Positions 38,211 to 45,852 of a DNA stretch of 58,257 nucleotides are shown here, one piece after another. Positions within the stretch are counted from its first letter, which is position 1. Each line of letters begins with the position of its first letter. Under the pieces are notes generated by a model, which saw only the letters and a program-made list of their open reading frames with translations, did not search any database and was not told the origin of the DNA. Position numbers and translations under genes: made by a program. Source of the DNA: Caldilineaceae bacterium (GTDB taxonomy: Bacteria; Chloroflexota; Anaerolineae; Caldilineales; Caldilineaceae); contig JAHBVF010000041.1 of NCBI GenBank assembly GCA_019637685.1, positions 1 through 58,257 of the forward strand, given 5' to 3'.

Positions 38211-38225
38211 CGAATCTCCAATCGC
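38183..38225. repeat. GAGATT hairpin overlapping the 3' end of homoisocitrate dehydrogenase
   Basis: gcgattggagatt (38183-38195) and aatctccaatcgc (38213-38225) form a perfect 13-bp stem. The 5' arm is coding and the stop codon lies in the loop. It may insulate or pace transcription into lysW, which starts 39 bp on. Confidence 0.8.
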
Positions 38226-38263
38226 TTTCAGATAATTTAAGTATTTTACAAGGAGTGTACACA

Positions 38264-38449
38264 ATGGCTTTGCAGACTGTAACCGCAACCGTAGAATGCC
38301 CGGAATGCTTCGGCGAGGTGGAGTTGAAAGATGTGATGCAGAACGAAATCGTCCAATGTGCGGACTGCGGCGCGGACCTGGAAGTGGTGAGCATCGACCC
38401 GGTGGTGCTGGAGCTGGCCCCGGACGAAGAAGAGGATTGGGGCGAATAA
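38264..38449 (+). CDS. lysW: LysW, amino-group carrier protein
   Basis: This 61-residue acidic carrier protein holds pathway intermediates through the gamma-carboxyl of its C-terminal Glu. It has the zinc ribbon CPEC (14-17) and CADC (31-34), a strongly acidic tail and the invariant C-terminal motif EDWGE. The ATG at 38264 is chosen over GTG 38255 because AAGGAG is ideally spaced at 8 nt. It is followed one base later by lysX, consistent with tight co-expression. Confidence 0.96.
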   Translation: MALQTVTATVECPECFGEVELKDVMQNEIVQCADCGADLEVVSIDPVVLELAPDEEEDWGE

Positions 38450-38450
38450 T

Positions 38451-39383
38451 ATGAAAGTCGGTATTCTGTACAGCCGGGTACGCGCCGAAGAGAAATTGCT
38501 CTTTGACGCGTGCGAGCGGCGGGGCGTGGATTTTGAACTGCTGGACGACGGACAACTGATCTTCGACATTTCCGGCGTAAACGGCCATATGAAGCGTTTT
38601 GAGCAGTTCGATGTGGTGATGGAGCGCTGCATCAGCCACGCGCGGGCGCTCTATAGCCTGCGCATTCTCAACGATCGGGGCGTGCGCACGGTGAACACAG
38701 CCCGGGTGGCCGACACCTGCGGCAATAAATTGCAGACCACCAGCGCGCTGACCGCGGCCGGCGTGCCCTCGCCCCGCACACTGGTGGCCTTCACAAGCGA
38801 GGCCGCGCTGGAAGCGATTGAAGAACTGGGCTATCCGGTCGTCCTCAAGCCGTCGGTCGGCTCTTGGGGCCGGTTGCTGAGCAAAGTCAATGACCGGGAA
38901 GCTGCCGAGGCTATTCTGGAACACAAGGAAGTGCTGGGAACCTACCACCACTCCATTCACTACATCCAGGAATACGTCCGGAAACCCATGCGGGATATCC
39001 GGGCTTTTGTGATCGGTAACGAGACGATCTGCGCCATCTACCGGGACTCGAAGCATTGGATCACCAACACAGCCCGGGGCGGCAAGGCCAGCGTCTGCAC
39101 GGTGACGCCGGAACTGAACGACATCTGCGTGGCCGCGGCCAAAGCTGTGGGCGGCGGCGTCGTCGCCATCGATGTGCTGGAAGACCCGGAGCGGGGGCTG
39201 ATCGTCAACGAAGTCAACTATACGATGGAGTTCCGCAACAGTGTCATGCCCACGGGCGTGGACATTCCGGGCCGGATGGTGGACTTCGCTCTGGACGTGG
39301 CCCGCAACGGCTGGGCCGCGGCCAACGGCTGGAGCCAAGAGGAAGAACGGCTGGTCGGGCGGGTGACGTTGACGGGAGAATGA
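38451..39383 (+). CDS. lysX: LysW-aminoadipate ligase (LysX), ATP-grasp
   Basis: This 310-residue RimK-like ATP-grasp ligase joins alpha-aminoadipate (or glutamate in ArgX relatives) to the C-terminal Glu of LysW. It shows YPVVLKPSVGSWGRLLS (nucleotide-binding, 128-144), a QEYV hinge (173-176), NTARGGKAS (206-214) and the metal/substrate motif NEVNYTMEFRNS (253-264). Length matches the family. The pathway neighbours point to aminoadipate; dual use for ornithine/arginine cannot be excluded. Its TGA is the first codon of the following GTGAAAC repeat. Confidence 0.93.
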   Translation: MKVGILYSRVRAEEKLLFDACERRGVDFELLDDGQLIFDISGVNGHMKRFEQFDVVMERCISHARALYSLRILNDRGVRTVNTARVADTCGNKLQTTSALTAAGVPSPRTLVAFTSEAALEAIEELGYPVVLKPSVGSWGRLLSKVNDREAAEAILEHKEVLGTYHHSIHYIQEYVRKPMRDIRAFVIGNETICAIYRDSKHWITNTARGGKASVCTVTPELNDICVAAAKAVGGGVVAIDVLEDPERGLIVNEVNYTMEFRNSVMPTGVDIPGRMVDFALDVARNGWAAANGWSQEEERLVGRVTLTGE

Positions 39384-39443
39384 AACGTGAAACGTGAAGC
39401 GTGAGAGCGTTCGAACGCTCTCACGTTTCACGCTTCACGCATC
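39381..39443. repeat. GTGAAAC hairpin between lysX and lysY
   Basis: Left units tgaaacgtgaaacgtgaagc contain the lysX stop. The centre gtgagagcgttcgaacgctctcac is palindromic over 24 nt, and right units gtttcacgcttcacgcatca follow. It is the cleanest member of the family. Confidence 0.9.
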
Positions 39444-39465
39444 ACAACGAAAGAAGCATTTTGCG

Positions 39466-40521
39466 ATGAGTGAAACCATTCGAGTCTCCATCCTCGGCGC
39501 GTCGGGCTATGCGGGCGGGGAACTGCTGCGTCTGCTGCTGGACCACCCCCACGTGGAAATTGCCCAGGCCACCAGTGAGCGCAACGCGGGCAACTTTGTC
39601 CACTTTACCCACCCCAATCTGCGGGGGCGCACAAAGTTGCAATTCGTCAGCGCCAGCCAACTGGAGCCGTGCGATGTGCTCGTCACCGGTCTGCCCCACG
39701 GCGGCGCGATGGAGCGTATCGAGGAGTTCGCGGCCCTGGCCGAGCGGGTGATCGATCTGAGCGCGGACTTCCGCCTGCGCAACCCGGACGATTACGTGCG
39801 CTGGTACGGCAAGCCCCACGCCAATCCGGCCTGGTTGGACAGCTTTGTCTACGGCCTGCCCGAACTACACCGGGAAGCCATTCGGGAAGCCCGCTATGTC
39901 AGCGGTGTGGGCTGCAACGCCACGGCCACCAATCTGGCGATCTGGCCCCTCTTCGCCGCGGGTCTGGTGGACGACAGCCGGGATGTGATCTGTGAACTCA
40001 AAGTGGGCAGCAGCGAGGGTGGCAACTCTTCCAGCGACAGCACCCACCACCCGGAGCGGGCCGGGGTGATGCGCAGCTTTGCGCCCACGGGCCACCGCCA
40101 CACCGCCGAAGTGTTGCAGGCCATCCGCGCCACAGGCAGCACAGCCAATGTCCATCTGAGCGCGACCGCGGTGGACAATGTGCGGGGTGTGCTGGCGACC
40201 GCCCACGTCTTTGTCAAGGAAGGCGTGAGCGAGCGGGACCTGTGGAAGGCCTATCGCCAAACCTATCGGGACGAGCCATTCGTGCGCATCGTCAAAGAGA
40301 AGACGGGCATCTATCGCTACCCGGAGCCGAAGATTCTCAGCGGCAGCAACTACGCGGATGTGGGCTTCGAGTTCGACGGTTCCACCCGGCGGGTCGTCGC
40401 CATCAGCGCCATCGACAATCTGATGAAAGGCGCGGCCGGCACGGCTGTGCAATGCCTGAATCTGATGCTGGGCTGGGAAGAGACGACGGGGCTGGGCTTT
40501 GCCGGGCTGCATCCGATCTGA
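39466..40521 (+). CDS. lysY: LysW-aminoadipyl phosphate reductase (LysY)
   Basis: This 351-residue NADPH-dependent semialdehyde dehydrogenase is of the ArgC family. It has the Rossmann motif ILGASGYAGGELLRLL (9-24), LPHGGAMERI, the catalytic Cys150 in SGVGCNATATN, and EGGNSSSDSTHHPERAGVMRSFAPTGHRHTAEV, as in LysY/ArgC of the LysW type. The start is ATG at 39466; the frame is open upstream through the repeat (to 39394) but that stretch is repeat-encoded and lacks a Shine-Dalgarno. Confidence 0.92.
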   Translation: MSETIRVSILGASGYAGGELLRLLLDHPHVEIAQATSERNAGNFVHFTHPNLRGRTKLQFVSASQLEPCDVLVTGLPHGGAMERIEEFAALAERVIDLSADFRLRNPDDYVRWYGKPHANPAWLDSFVYGLPELHREAIREARYVSGVGCNATATNLAIWPLFAAGLVDDSRDVICELKVGSSEGGNSSSDSTHHPERAGVMRSFAPTGHRHTAEVLQAIRATGSTANVHLSATAVDNVRGVLATAHVFVKEGVSERDLWKAYRQTYRDEPFVRIVKEKTGIYRYPEPKILSGSNYADVGFEFDGSTRRVVAISAIDNLMKGAAGTAVQCLNLMLGWEETTGLGFAGLHPI

Positions 40522-40529
40522 GGCGTGCT

Positions 40530-40601
40530 GCGTGAAACGTGAATAAGTCCGGGCGATCTCACGTTTCACGTTTCACGTTTCACGTTTCACGTTTCACGCC
40601 T
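40530..40601. repeat. GTGAAAC hairpin between lysY and plsY, five TCACGTT heptamers
   Basis: The left arm has two units (cgtgaaacgtgaa); the right arm has five consecutive heptamers tcacgtt (40559-40593). The arms are unequal in copy number, which suggests slippage or stepwise growth of the tandem unit. Confidence 0.9.
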
Positions 40602-40622
40602 CGTCGAGAAAAGAGACGGTTC

Positions 40623-41192
40623 GTGGCGCCAACACTCACTTCCCTCCTCCTCGCCTACACACTCGGCTGCTTCTCCACCGCCTACTATCTGGTGCGCTGG
40701 CGGACGGGGGAAGATGTGCGGTTGTACGGCAGCGGCAACGCGGGCGCGACGAACGCGGCGCGCATGTTGGGCAAGTGGGCCTTTGTGGTGGCGCTGCTCG
40801 GCGACGTGGGCAAAGGGGTGCTGGCCGTCAGTCTGGCCCACTGGCTGACCCGCGGGAATGTGTGGGCCGTGGGGCTGTCTGTGCCCGCGGTAATCGTCGG
40901 CCACATTTGGCCGGTGCAGATGGGTTTTCGGGGCGGCGAAGGATTCGCCGCGGCCATCGGTGCCCTGGCCGCGCTTGATTTTGCGTTTATCTCTTTTGTC
41001 GGCGGCACGGCGCTGATCGTCTATCTCATCAGCCGCAAACGCTCGCTGGCTGGCGTTGTTGCGCTGCTGGTGGCCCTGCCATTGGCCGTCTATTTCGGCT
41101 GGCCCACCGGCCATCTGCTCGGTCTGGTACTCGTAATTCCAGTGATGCTCTGGGCCTTCCGGCGACACATCCGGTCACTCTTTGGCCGCTGA
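40623..41192 (+). CDS. plsY: Glycerol-3-phosphate acyltransferase PlsY-like
   Basis: This 189-residue membrane enzyme has about five TM helices. It carries the PlsY motif GSGNAGATNAARMLGKW (acyl-phosphate/G3P site) near residues 36-52, GDVGKGVLAVSLA, and HIWPVQMGFRGGEGFAAAIGAL (K of the usual GGKGVAT is Glu here). PlsY transfers acyl from acyl-phosphate to glycerol-3-phosphate in phospholipid synthesis. The start is GTG 40623; an upstream in-frame ATG at 40539 would include repeat-encoded residues. Its presence among lysine genes is unexplained. The Lys-to-Glu change in the third motif suggests altered catalysis or a divergent paralogue. Confidence 0.8.
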   Translation: MAPTLTSLLLAYTLGCFSTAYYLVRWRTGEDVRLYGSGNAGATNAARMLGKWAFVVALLGDVGKGVLAVSLAHWLTRGNVWAVGLSVPAVIVGHIWPVQMGFRGGEGFAAAIGALAALDFAFISFVGGTALIVYLISRKRSLAGVVALLVALPLAVYFGWPTGHLLGLVLVIPVMLWAFRRHIRSLFGR

Positions 41193-41213
41193 CAGACGAA
41201 AGGAGAGCACAGA

Positions 41214-41888
41214 ATGGCAGACCCACAACAGCAGGCCAGGGATATTATCCAGGAACATTTGCAGCGGGGCGACGGCGTGGGCTGGTTCGAGCCGTTTTAC
41301 GCGGCGGCCCACGGCAATCCGGCTGCCATCCCCTGGGCCGCTCCCGGGCCGCGGCGGGATTTGGTGCAGTGGGCGCGCGAACGCCACATCGCGGGCAACG
41401 AGCAATCCGCGCTGGTTGTCGGCTGCGGACTGGGCGACGATGCCGAATTTCTGGCCGAACTGGGCTACCGGGTGACAGCTTTTGACATTAGTGCCACCGC
41501 CATCGACTGGTGTAAAGGACGCTTCCCAGAAACAGCCGTGGATTATCGAGTGGCGGATATGTTTGCCCCGCCCGCGGCCTGGCTGGGCGGCTTCAATCTG
41601 GTGGTGGAAGATTATATTGTCCAGGCCCTTCCGCCGGAGATGCGGACGGCAGCCGTGCGGGCCGTGGCTGCTTTTCCCGCGCCGGGGGGGCTGCTCCTCG
41701 CCATCGGGCGAGGCATCGAGGACGGCGCTGTGCGTTCGGGTCCGCCCTGGCCGCTGACAGGAGAAGAATTCGCCCTTTTTGCGCAGGCGGGTCTGTCAGC
41801 GGGCAGCTTTCACCGGGGTTCTGATCCGGCCATTGCACCCCAGTTTCGCTATCGGGCAGAGTTCCGGCGGGAGGCACGATCGGAATGA
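41214..41888 (+). CDS. Class I SAM-dependent methyltransferase (thiopurine methyltransferase-like)
   Basis: This 224-residue protein has motif I SALVVGCGLGDDAEFLAELGYRVTAFDIS (about 64-92), motif II-like VADMFAPP and LVVEDYIVQALPPEMR. The N-terminal WFEPFYAAAHGNPAAIPWA resembles TPMT-type methyltransferases (FE.LY). The start ATG has AAGGAGA upstream. It ends in an ATGA overlap with the DUF402 gene, so the two are translationally coupled. Substrate unknown. Confidence 0.8.
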   Translation: MADPQQQARDIIQEHLQRGDGVGWFEPFYAAAHGNPAAIPWAAPGPRRDLVQWARERHIAGNEQSALVVGCGLGDDAEFLAELGYRVTAFDISATAIDWCKGRFPETAVDYRVADMFAPPAAWLGGFNLVVEDYIVQALPPEMRTAAVRAVAAFPAPGGLLLAIGRGIEDGAVRSGPPWPLTGEEFALFAQAGLSAGSFHRGSDPAIAPQFRYRAEFRREARSE

Positions 41889-42385
41889 CAGAGATTCTCC
41901 TGCGCCAGCTCAAACACGACGGCGTCTGCTATCGCCGCCACCCCACACAACTGGTAGCCCACTTGTCCGAGGGGCTGGTTCTGTTCTCGCCCCAAAAAAC
42001 AGAAATCTGGGATAGCCGCGGCTCGTGGCAGGCGGAGAATGACGTCTATCACTACTGCTGGTACGACCGCTGGTTCAATCTGCTGGAGGTGGTTGATCCG
42101 GTCAGAAAGTTGCTGGAAGTTTATGTCCACATCGCCAGCCCTATCAGTCTGGCAGGAAACGAAATCAGCTATATCGACTACGAATTGGACGCGACCAGCG
42201 TCGACGGCCCGCGGCTGGTGGATGAGGACGAATTTGCCGAAGCAGCGGAGAAGTACGGCTACACCGCCGAGTTGCAGGCTCGCTGTTATGCGGCCGCGGC
42301 CACAGCACTGGTATTGGTGGATCGCTGGCAGCCGGGATTGCCGCCGGAGCAGGCGTTGGCCCAAATCGACGGGATGGGAGTATAG
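41885..42385 (+). CDS. DUF402-domain protein (nucleoside di/triphosphatase-like)
   Basis: This 166-residue protein is of the DUF402/FomD-like family: VYHYCWYDRWFNLLEVVDP, YVHIASPISLAGNEISYIDYELDA and LVDEDEFAEAAEKYGY. Characterised members hydrolyse nucleoside tri- or diphosphates or CMP-linked phosphonates with Mg/Mn; the acidic D..D..DEDE pattern is present. Its substrate here is unknown. It is coupled to the methyltransferase upstream and 3 bp from the next gene. Confidence 0.8.
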   Translation: MTEILLRQLKHDGVCYRRHPTQLVAHLSEGLVLFSPQKTEIWDSRGSWQAENDVYHYCWYDRWFNLLEVVDPVRKLLEVYVHIASPISLAGNEISYIDYELDATSVDGPRLVDEDEFAEAAEKYGYTAELQARCYAAAATALVLVDRWQPGLPPEQALAQIDGMGV

Positions 42386-42388
42386 CCC

Positions 42389-42898
42389 GTGGAGAATTCC
42401 CTGCCCGCACTGCTGTGGACGCCCAGCCAGAACCGGATGACGTTCGATTCATCCCTCTCGGCAGAGGCGACGCTGGCCCATTTGCAGGCGGGCTTCTCTG
42501 CCGAGTTCCGGGGGCGGGTGGAAGGCAACGGTGTGAAGCTCTGGCGGGCACGGGATTATTCGGCCAGTCGAGGCACATTTGCACCGCTTTTCTACGGCGT
42601 TGTCACCCCCTCTGCCACAGGCAGCCAACTCTCCGGTCACTTTCAGATGCACCCGATGACCCGGCTCTACACCGCGGCCTGGATCGGTCTGAGCAGTCTG
42701 CTGGCCCTGATCTTTCTGGTGGCGGCACTCCAACGCGCCACGCCCCAATCCACCGCTGGTGATGCGTTGCCGGTGCTGCTCATTGCCCTGCTGCCTCTGG
42801 CCGGTCTGCTGCTGGTGCGGGTGCAACAGGCAAAAGGGCAGGCCGATGAGAAGGCGGTGAGGCATTGGATTCGGGAAATGCTGGAGAACTCCGATTGA
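42389..42898 (+). CDS. Membrane protein of unknown function (two TM segments)
   Basis: This 169-residue protein starts at GTG three bases after the DUF402 stop. Residues 1-90 are soluble (FDSSLSAEATLAHLQAGFSAEF...). Two TM helices follow (AAWIGLSSLLALIFLVAAL and ALPVLLIALLPLAGLLLV), then a short charged tail. I do not recognise a family. Confidence 0.65.
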   Translation: MENSLPALLWTPSQNRMTFDSSLSAEATLAHLQAGFSAEFRGRVEGNGVKLWRARDYSASRGTFAPLFYGVVTPSATGSQLSGHFQMHPMTRLYTAAWIGLSSLLALIFLVAALQRATPQSTAGDALPVLLIALLPLAGLLLVRVQQAKGQADEKAVRHWIREMLENSD

Positions 42899-42909
42899 GT
42901 GGACGAACA

Positions 42910-42971
42910 GAAACGTAAAACGTGAAACGTGAGAAAGGTCGAGTGATCTCACATTTCACGCATCACGTTTC
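42910..42971. repeat. GTGAAAC hairpin before lysZ
   Basis: Left units aaacgtaaaacgtgaaacgtg, a gagaaaggtcgag loop, then right units ctcacatttcacgcatcacg. The left arm and loop start match the 43807-43850 arm that leads into the four-helix-bundle gene. Confidence 0.9.
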
Positions 42972-43006
42972 CTATGCGAAGAAACAATGCGAGGAGACCT
43001 ATTTTT

Positions 43007-43806
<800 letters not shown>

Positions 43807-43810
<4 letters not shown>

Positions 43811-43850
43811 AACGTGAAGCGTGAAACGTGAAGCGTGAAACGTGAGAAAG
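43807..43850 (+). repeat. GTGAAAC arm, left side of the four-helix-bundle cassette
   Basis: Five direct units (tgaaacgtgaagcgtgaaac and so on, ending gtgagaaagg) start at the lysZ stop codon. No inverted arm follows directly. The complementary arm is found at 44361-44388, beyond the four-helix-bundle coding region. Confidence 0.85.
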
Positions 43851-43871
43851 GCCGGTGATGGAGGTGCTTTC

Positions 43872-44288
43872 GTGAAATATCTGGAATGGGAAGTAAATGT
43901 GCCCGAAGCGATAAGGCAGGATTCGGTCTGGCGGGTGGAAGCCTACCGCCTTGCACTTTTTCTGGCCGATATCGCCTGGCACGACGCCTCCAAACTGATG
44001 AAAGTACCCTTCTCCCAACGGGTGGCCGGGCAACTGTACGACTCGGTCGGATCAGTGGGAGCAAATATTTCCGAGGGGTATTCACGCGGCACTGGCCGCG
44101 ACAGGGCACGCTTCTACGAATACGCACTCGGTTCGGCTCGCGAGTGTCGCCACTGGTATCACCAAAGCCGACACGCGCTGGGCGACGAGATTCTCCAGCA
44201 TAGACTGGGCATACTCACACAGATTATCCGCCTGCTGCTACGAATGGTGCCTGATCAACGCCAGACAATCCTACGAGAGGAAATCGTA
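43872..44288 (+). CDS. Four-helix-bundle protein (23S rRNA intervening-sequence family), no stop: reads in frame into lysJ
   Basis: This 139-residue segment is a clear S23/IVS-family four-helix bundle: WRVEAYRLALFLADIAW, FSQRVAGQLYDSVGSVGANISEGYSRGTGRDRARFYEYALGSARE, then the closing TQIIRLLLRM helix. The GTG start has GGAGGT 7 nt upstream, an excellent Shine-Dalgarno. There is no stop before lysJ, so a 564-residue fusion is possible. Alternatively, lysJ starts internally at 44289. Relatives are encoded inside 23S rRNA intervening sequences, and Avd of diversity-generating retroelements shares the fold. Here the gene lies between inverted GTGAAAC arms, as IVS ORFs lie within hairpins. Confidence 0.85.
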
Positions 44289-45566
44289 ATGTACACGACA
44301 TCAAATATTCCCGACGCACCCCTGCCGATAATAGAGGGTGAAGAAACCAATTCAACCAACACTCACGTTTCCCGTTTCACGTTTCCCGAACGCTCCGATC
44401 TGGCCCAGATAGAATCAACTATCGAATCGGGCGTCGTCTCCCGTCGGGGCGAAACCGTACTTGTCTCTGGAGAGGGCTGCTGGATGGTGGACAGCGAAGG
44501 CAACCGCTATCTGGACCTGACTTCCAGCCAGGGAGTGGCGATGCTGGGCTATGGACACCCAGCCCTGAGCGCGGCCATCGCGGAACAGGCCCAGCGCCTG
44601 CACGCCTGCCCCGGTTTCTTCAACAACGACAGCCGCGCGCGCTTTCTGGAAGCGCTGATCGGGGTGATGCCCGGCCACCTGCGCCACGCCTTCATCGCCA
44701 ACAGCGGCGCGGAAGCCATCGACGGCTGCATCAAGTTCGCCCGCTTGACAACCGAACGTACCGGCATTGTGGCGGCCAAAGGCAGCTTTCACGGGCGCAC
44801 AATCGGCGCGGTCAGCCTGACGTGGAACCCCAAGTATCGCAAACCCTTCGAGCCACTACTGCCCGGTGTCAGCCACGTCAAATACAACGATCTGGCCGAG
44901 TTGGATGCGGCAATCAGCGACGAGACCGCGGCTGTGGTGCTGGAAATTGTGCAGGGCGAGGGCGGCGTCAATCTGGGCGAGGCGGAGTTCTTGCAGGGCG
45001 CGCAGGCGTTGTGTCGCGAGCGGGGTGCGCTGCTGGTCATCGATGAAATCCAGACCGGCTTCGGGCGCACGGGCAAATGGTTTGGCTTTCAGCACTTCGG
45101 GCTGGAACCCGACCTCATCGCCCTGGCCAAGGGCGTGGGCGCGGGCTTCCCCATGGGGGCGATTGTCTACACAGACCGGGTGCAGGAAGCACTCTTTGTG
45201 GGCGCGCATGGCAGCACATTTGGCGGCAACCCCCTGGCCAGCGCGGCCGGGCTGGCCGCCATCCGCGCCTATCAGGACGAAAATCTGATCGAGCGGGCGG
45301 AAGCCGCGGGCCAACGGCTGCGCGCCCGCTTGGAAGAAACCCTGGCCGATTGCCGGGTAGTGCGGGAAATCCGCGGCCCTGGCTTGATGATCGGTATTGA
45401 CCTGCGCACAAAAGTCGGGCCGTACCTCAAATCGCTGATGGAGGAATACCGGGTGTTGACCCTGCCCGCGGGGACGACTGTGCTGCGTCTGCTGCCGCCG
45501 CTGATCATCAGCGACGAGGAGATCGAAATCGGTGTGGCCGCGATTGCCGCGGCGCTGGGCGGATAG
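44289..45566 (+). CDS. lysJ: LysW-aminoadipate semialdehyde transaminase (LysJ)
   Basis: This 425-residue class III aminotransferase makes LysW-lysine from the semialdehyde using glutamate. It shows GYGHPALSAAI, NSGAEAIDGCIKFAR, GSFHGRTIGAVSLTWNPKYR, the PLP Asp in LLVIDEIQTGFGRTGKWF, and the Schiff-base Lys281 in ALAKGVGAGFPMGAI. It closes with LPAGTTVLRLLPPLIIS. The ATG at 44289 follows AGAGGAA. The first ~35 residues have no counterpart in Thermus LysJ and include THVSRFTFPER, encoded by three GTTTC heptamers. The upstream four-helix-bundle frame continues into this gene without a stop. Confidence 0.92.
   Translation: MYTTSNIPDAPLPIIEGEETNSTNTHVSRFTFPERSDLAQIESTIESGVVSRRGETVLVSGEGCWMVDSEGNRYLDLTSSQGVAMLGYGHPALSAAIAEQAQRLHACPGFFNNDSRARFLEALIGVMPGHLRHAFIANSGAEAIDGCIKFARLTTERTGIVAAKGSFHGRTIGAVSLTWNPKYRKPFEPLLPGVSHVKYNDLAELDAAISDETAAVVLEIVQGEGGVNLGEAEFLQGAQALCRERGALLVIDEIQTGFGRTGKWFGFQHFGLEPDLIALAKGVGAGFPMGAIVYTDRVQEALFVGAHGSTFGGNPLASAAGLAAIRAYQDENLIERAEAAGQRLRARLEETLADCRVVREIRGPGLMIGIDLRTKVGPYLKSLMEEYRVLTLPAGTTVLRLLPPLIISDEEIEIGVAAIAAALGG
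44361..44388 (-). repeat. GTGAAAC arm inside the lysJ N-terminus, right side of the cassette
   Basis: acgtttc, ccgtttc, acgtttc units (heptamers, 21 bp) are coding here. They are inverted relative to the arm at 43807-43850, so the 510 bp in between sits in the loop of a long potential hairpin. Confidence 0.8.
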
Positions 45567-45603
45567 CGAGTAGACTCGATGGAGCGAGCAGACGGGGGAA
45601 TTG

Positions 45604-45852
45604 ATGCAGAAGGAAAATCGAATCAATCAGATTCTCGGTTCGCTGTTGATTCTGGTTGGGCTGGTGCTTGTGGTGCTGCCCGTTCTGGCCTGGGCGGGGG
45701 TTTTTGAGCCGGTAGGTATTCTTGCTGTCGGCACAGCCACCCCCTGGGATGTGTTGCTTCTGCTGGTGCAGACGATTCCGTGGGTGGCTGTGCTGGGGCT
45801 GCTGCTCATCTACGCCGGGCTGAAATTATTGGGGATCGCCCTGCCCTTCTAA
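45604..45852 (+). CDS. Small membrane protein, two to three TM segments
   Basis: This 82-residue protein is mostly hydrophobic: ILGSLLILVGLVLVVLPVLAWAGV, then LLLVQTIPWVAVLGLLLIYAGLKLLGI. It starts 37 bp after lysJ. Its last 27 bp overlap the convergent diguanylate cyclase gene tail to tail. No family recognised. Confidence 0.65.
   Translation: MQKENRINQILGSLLILVGLVLVVLPVLAWAGVFEPVGILAVGTATPWDVLLLLVQTIPWVAVLGLLLIYAGLKLLGIALPF

Noticed and set aside
37644..39431. 595-codon open frame on the minus strand
   Set aside because: Antisense to homoisocitrate dehydrogenase, lysW and lysX, all clearly real on the plus strand.
40559..40593. Possible CRISPR array (regular TCACGTT repeats)
   Set aside because: Units are 7 bp and contiguous, without spacers; these are short tandem repeats.
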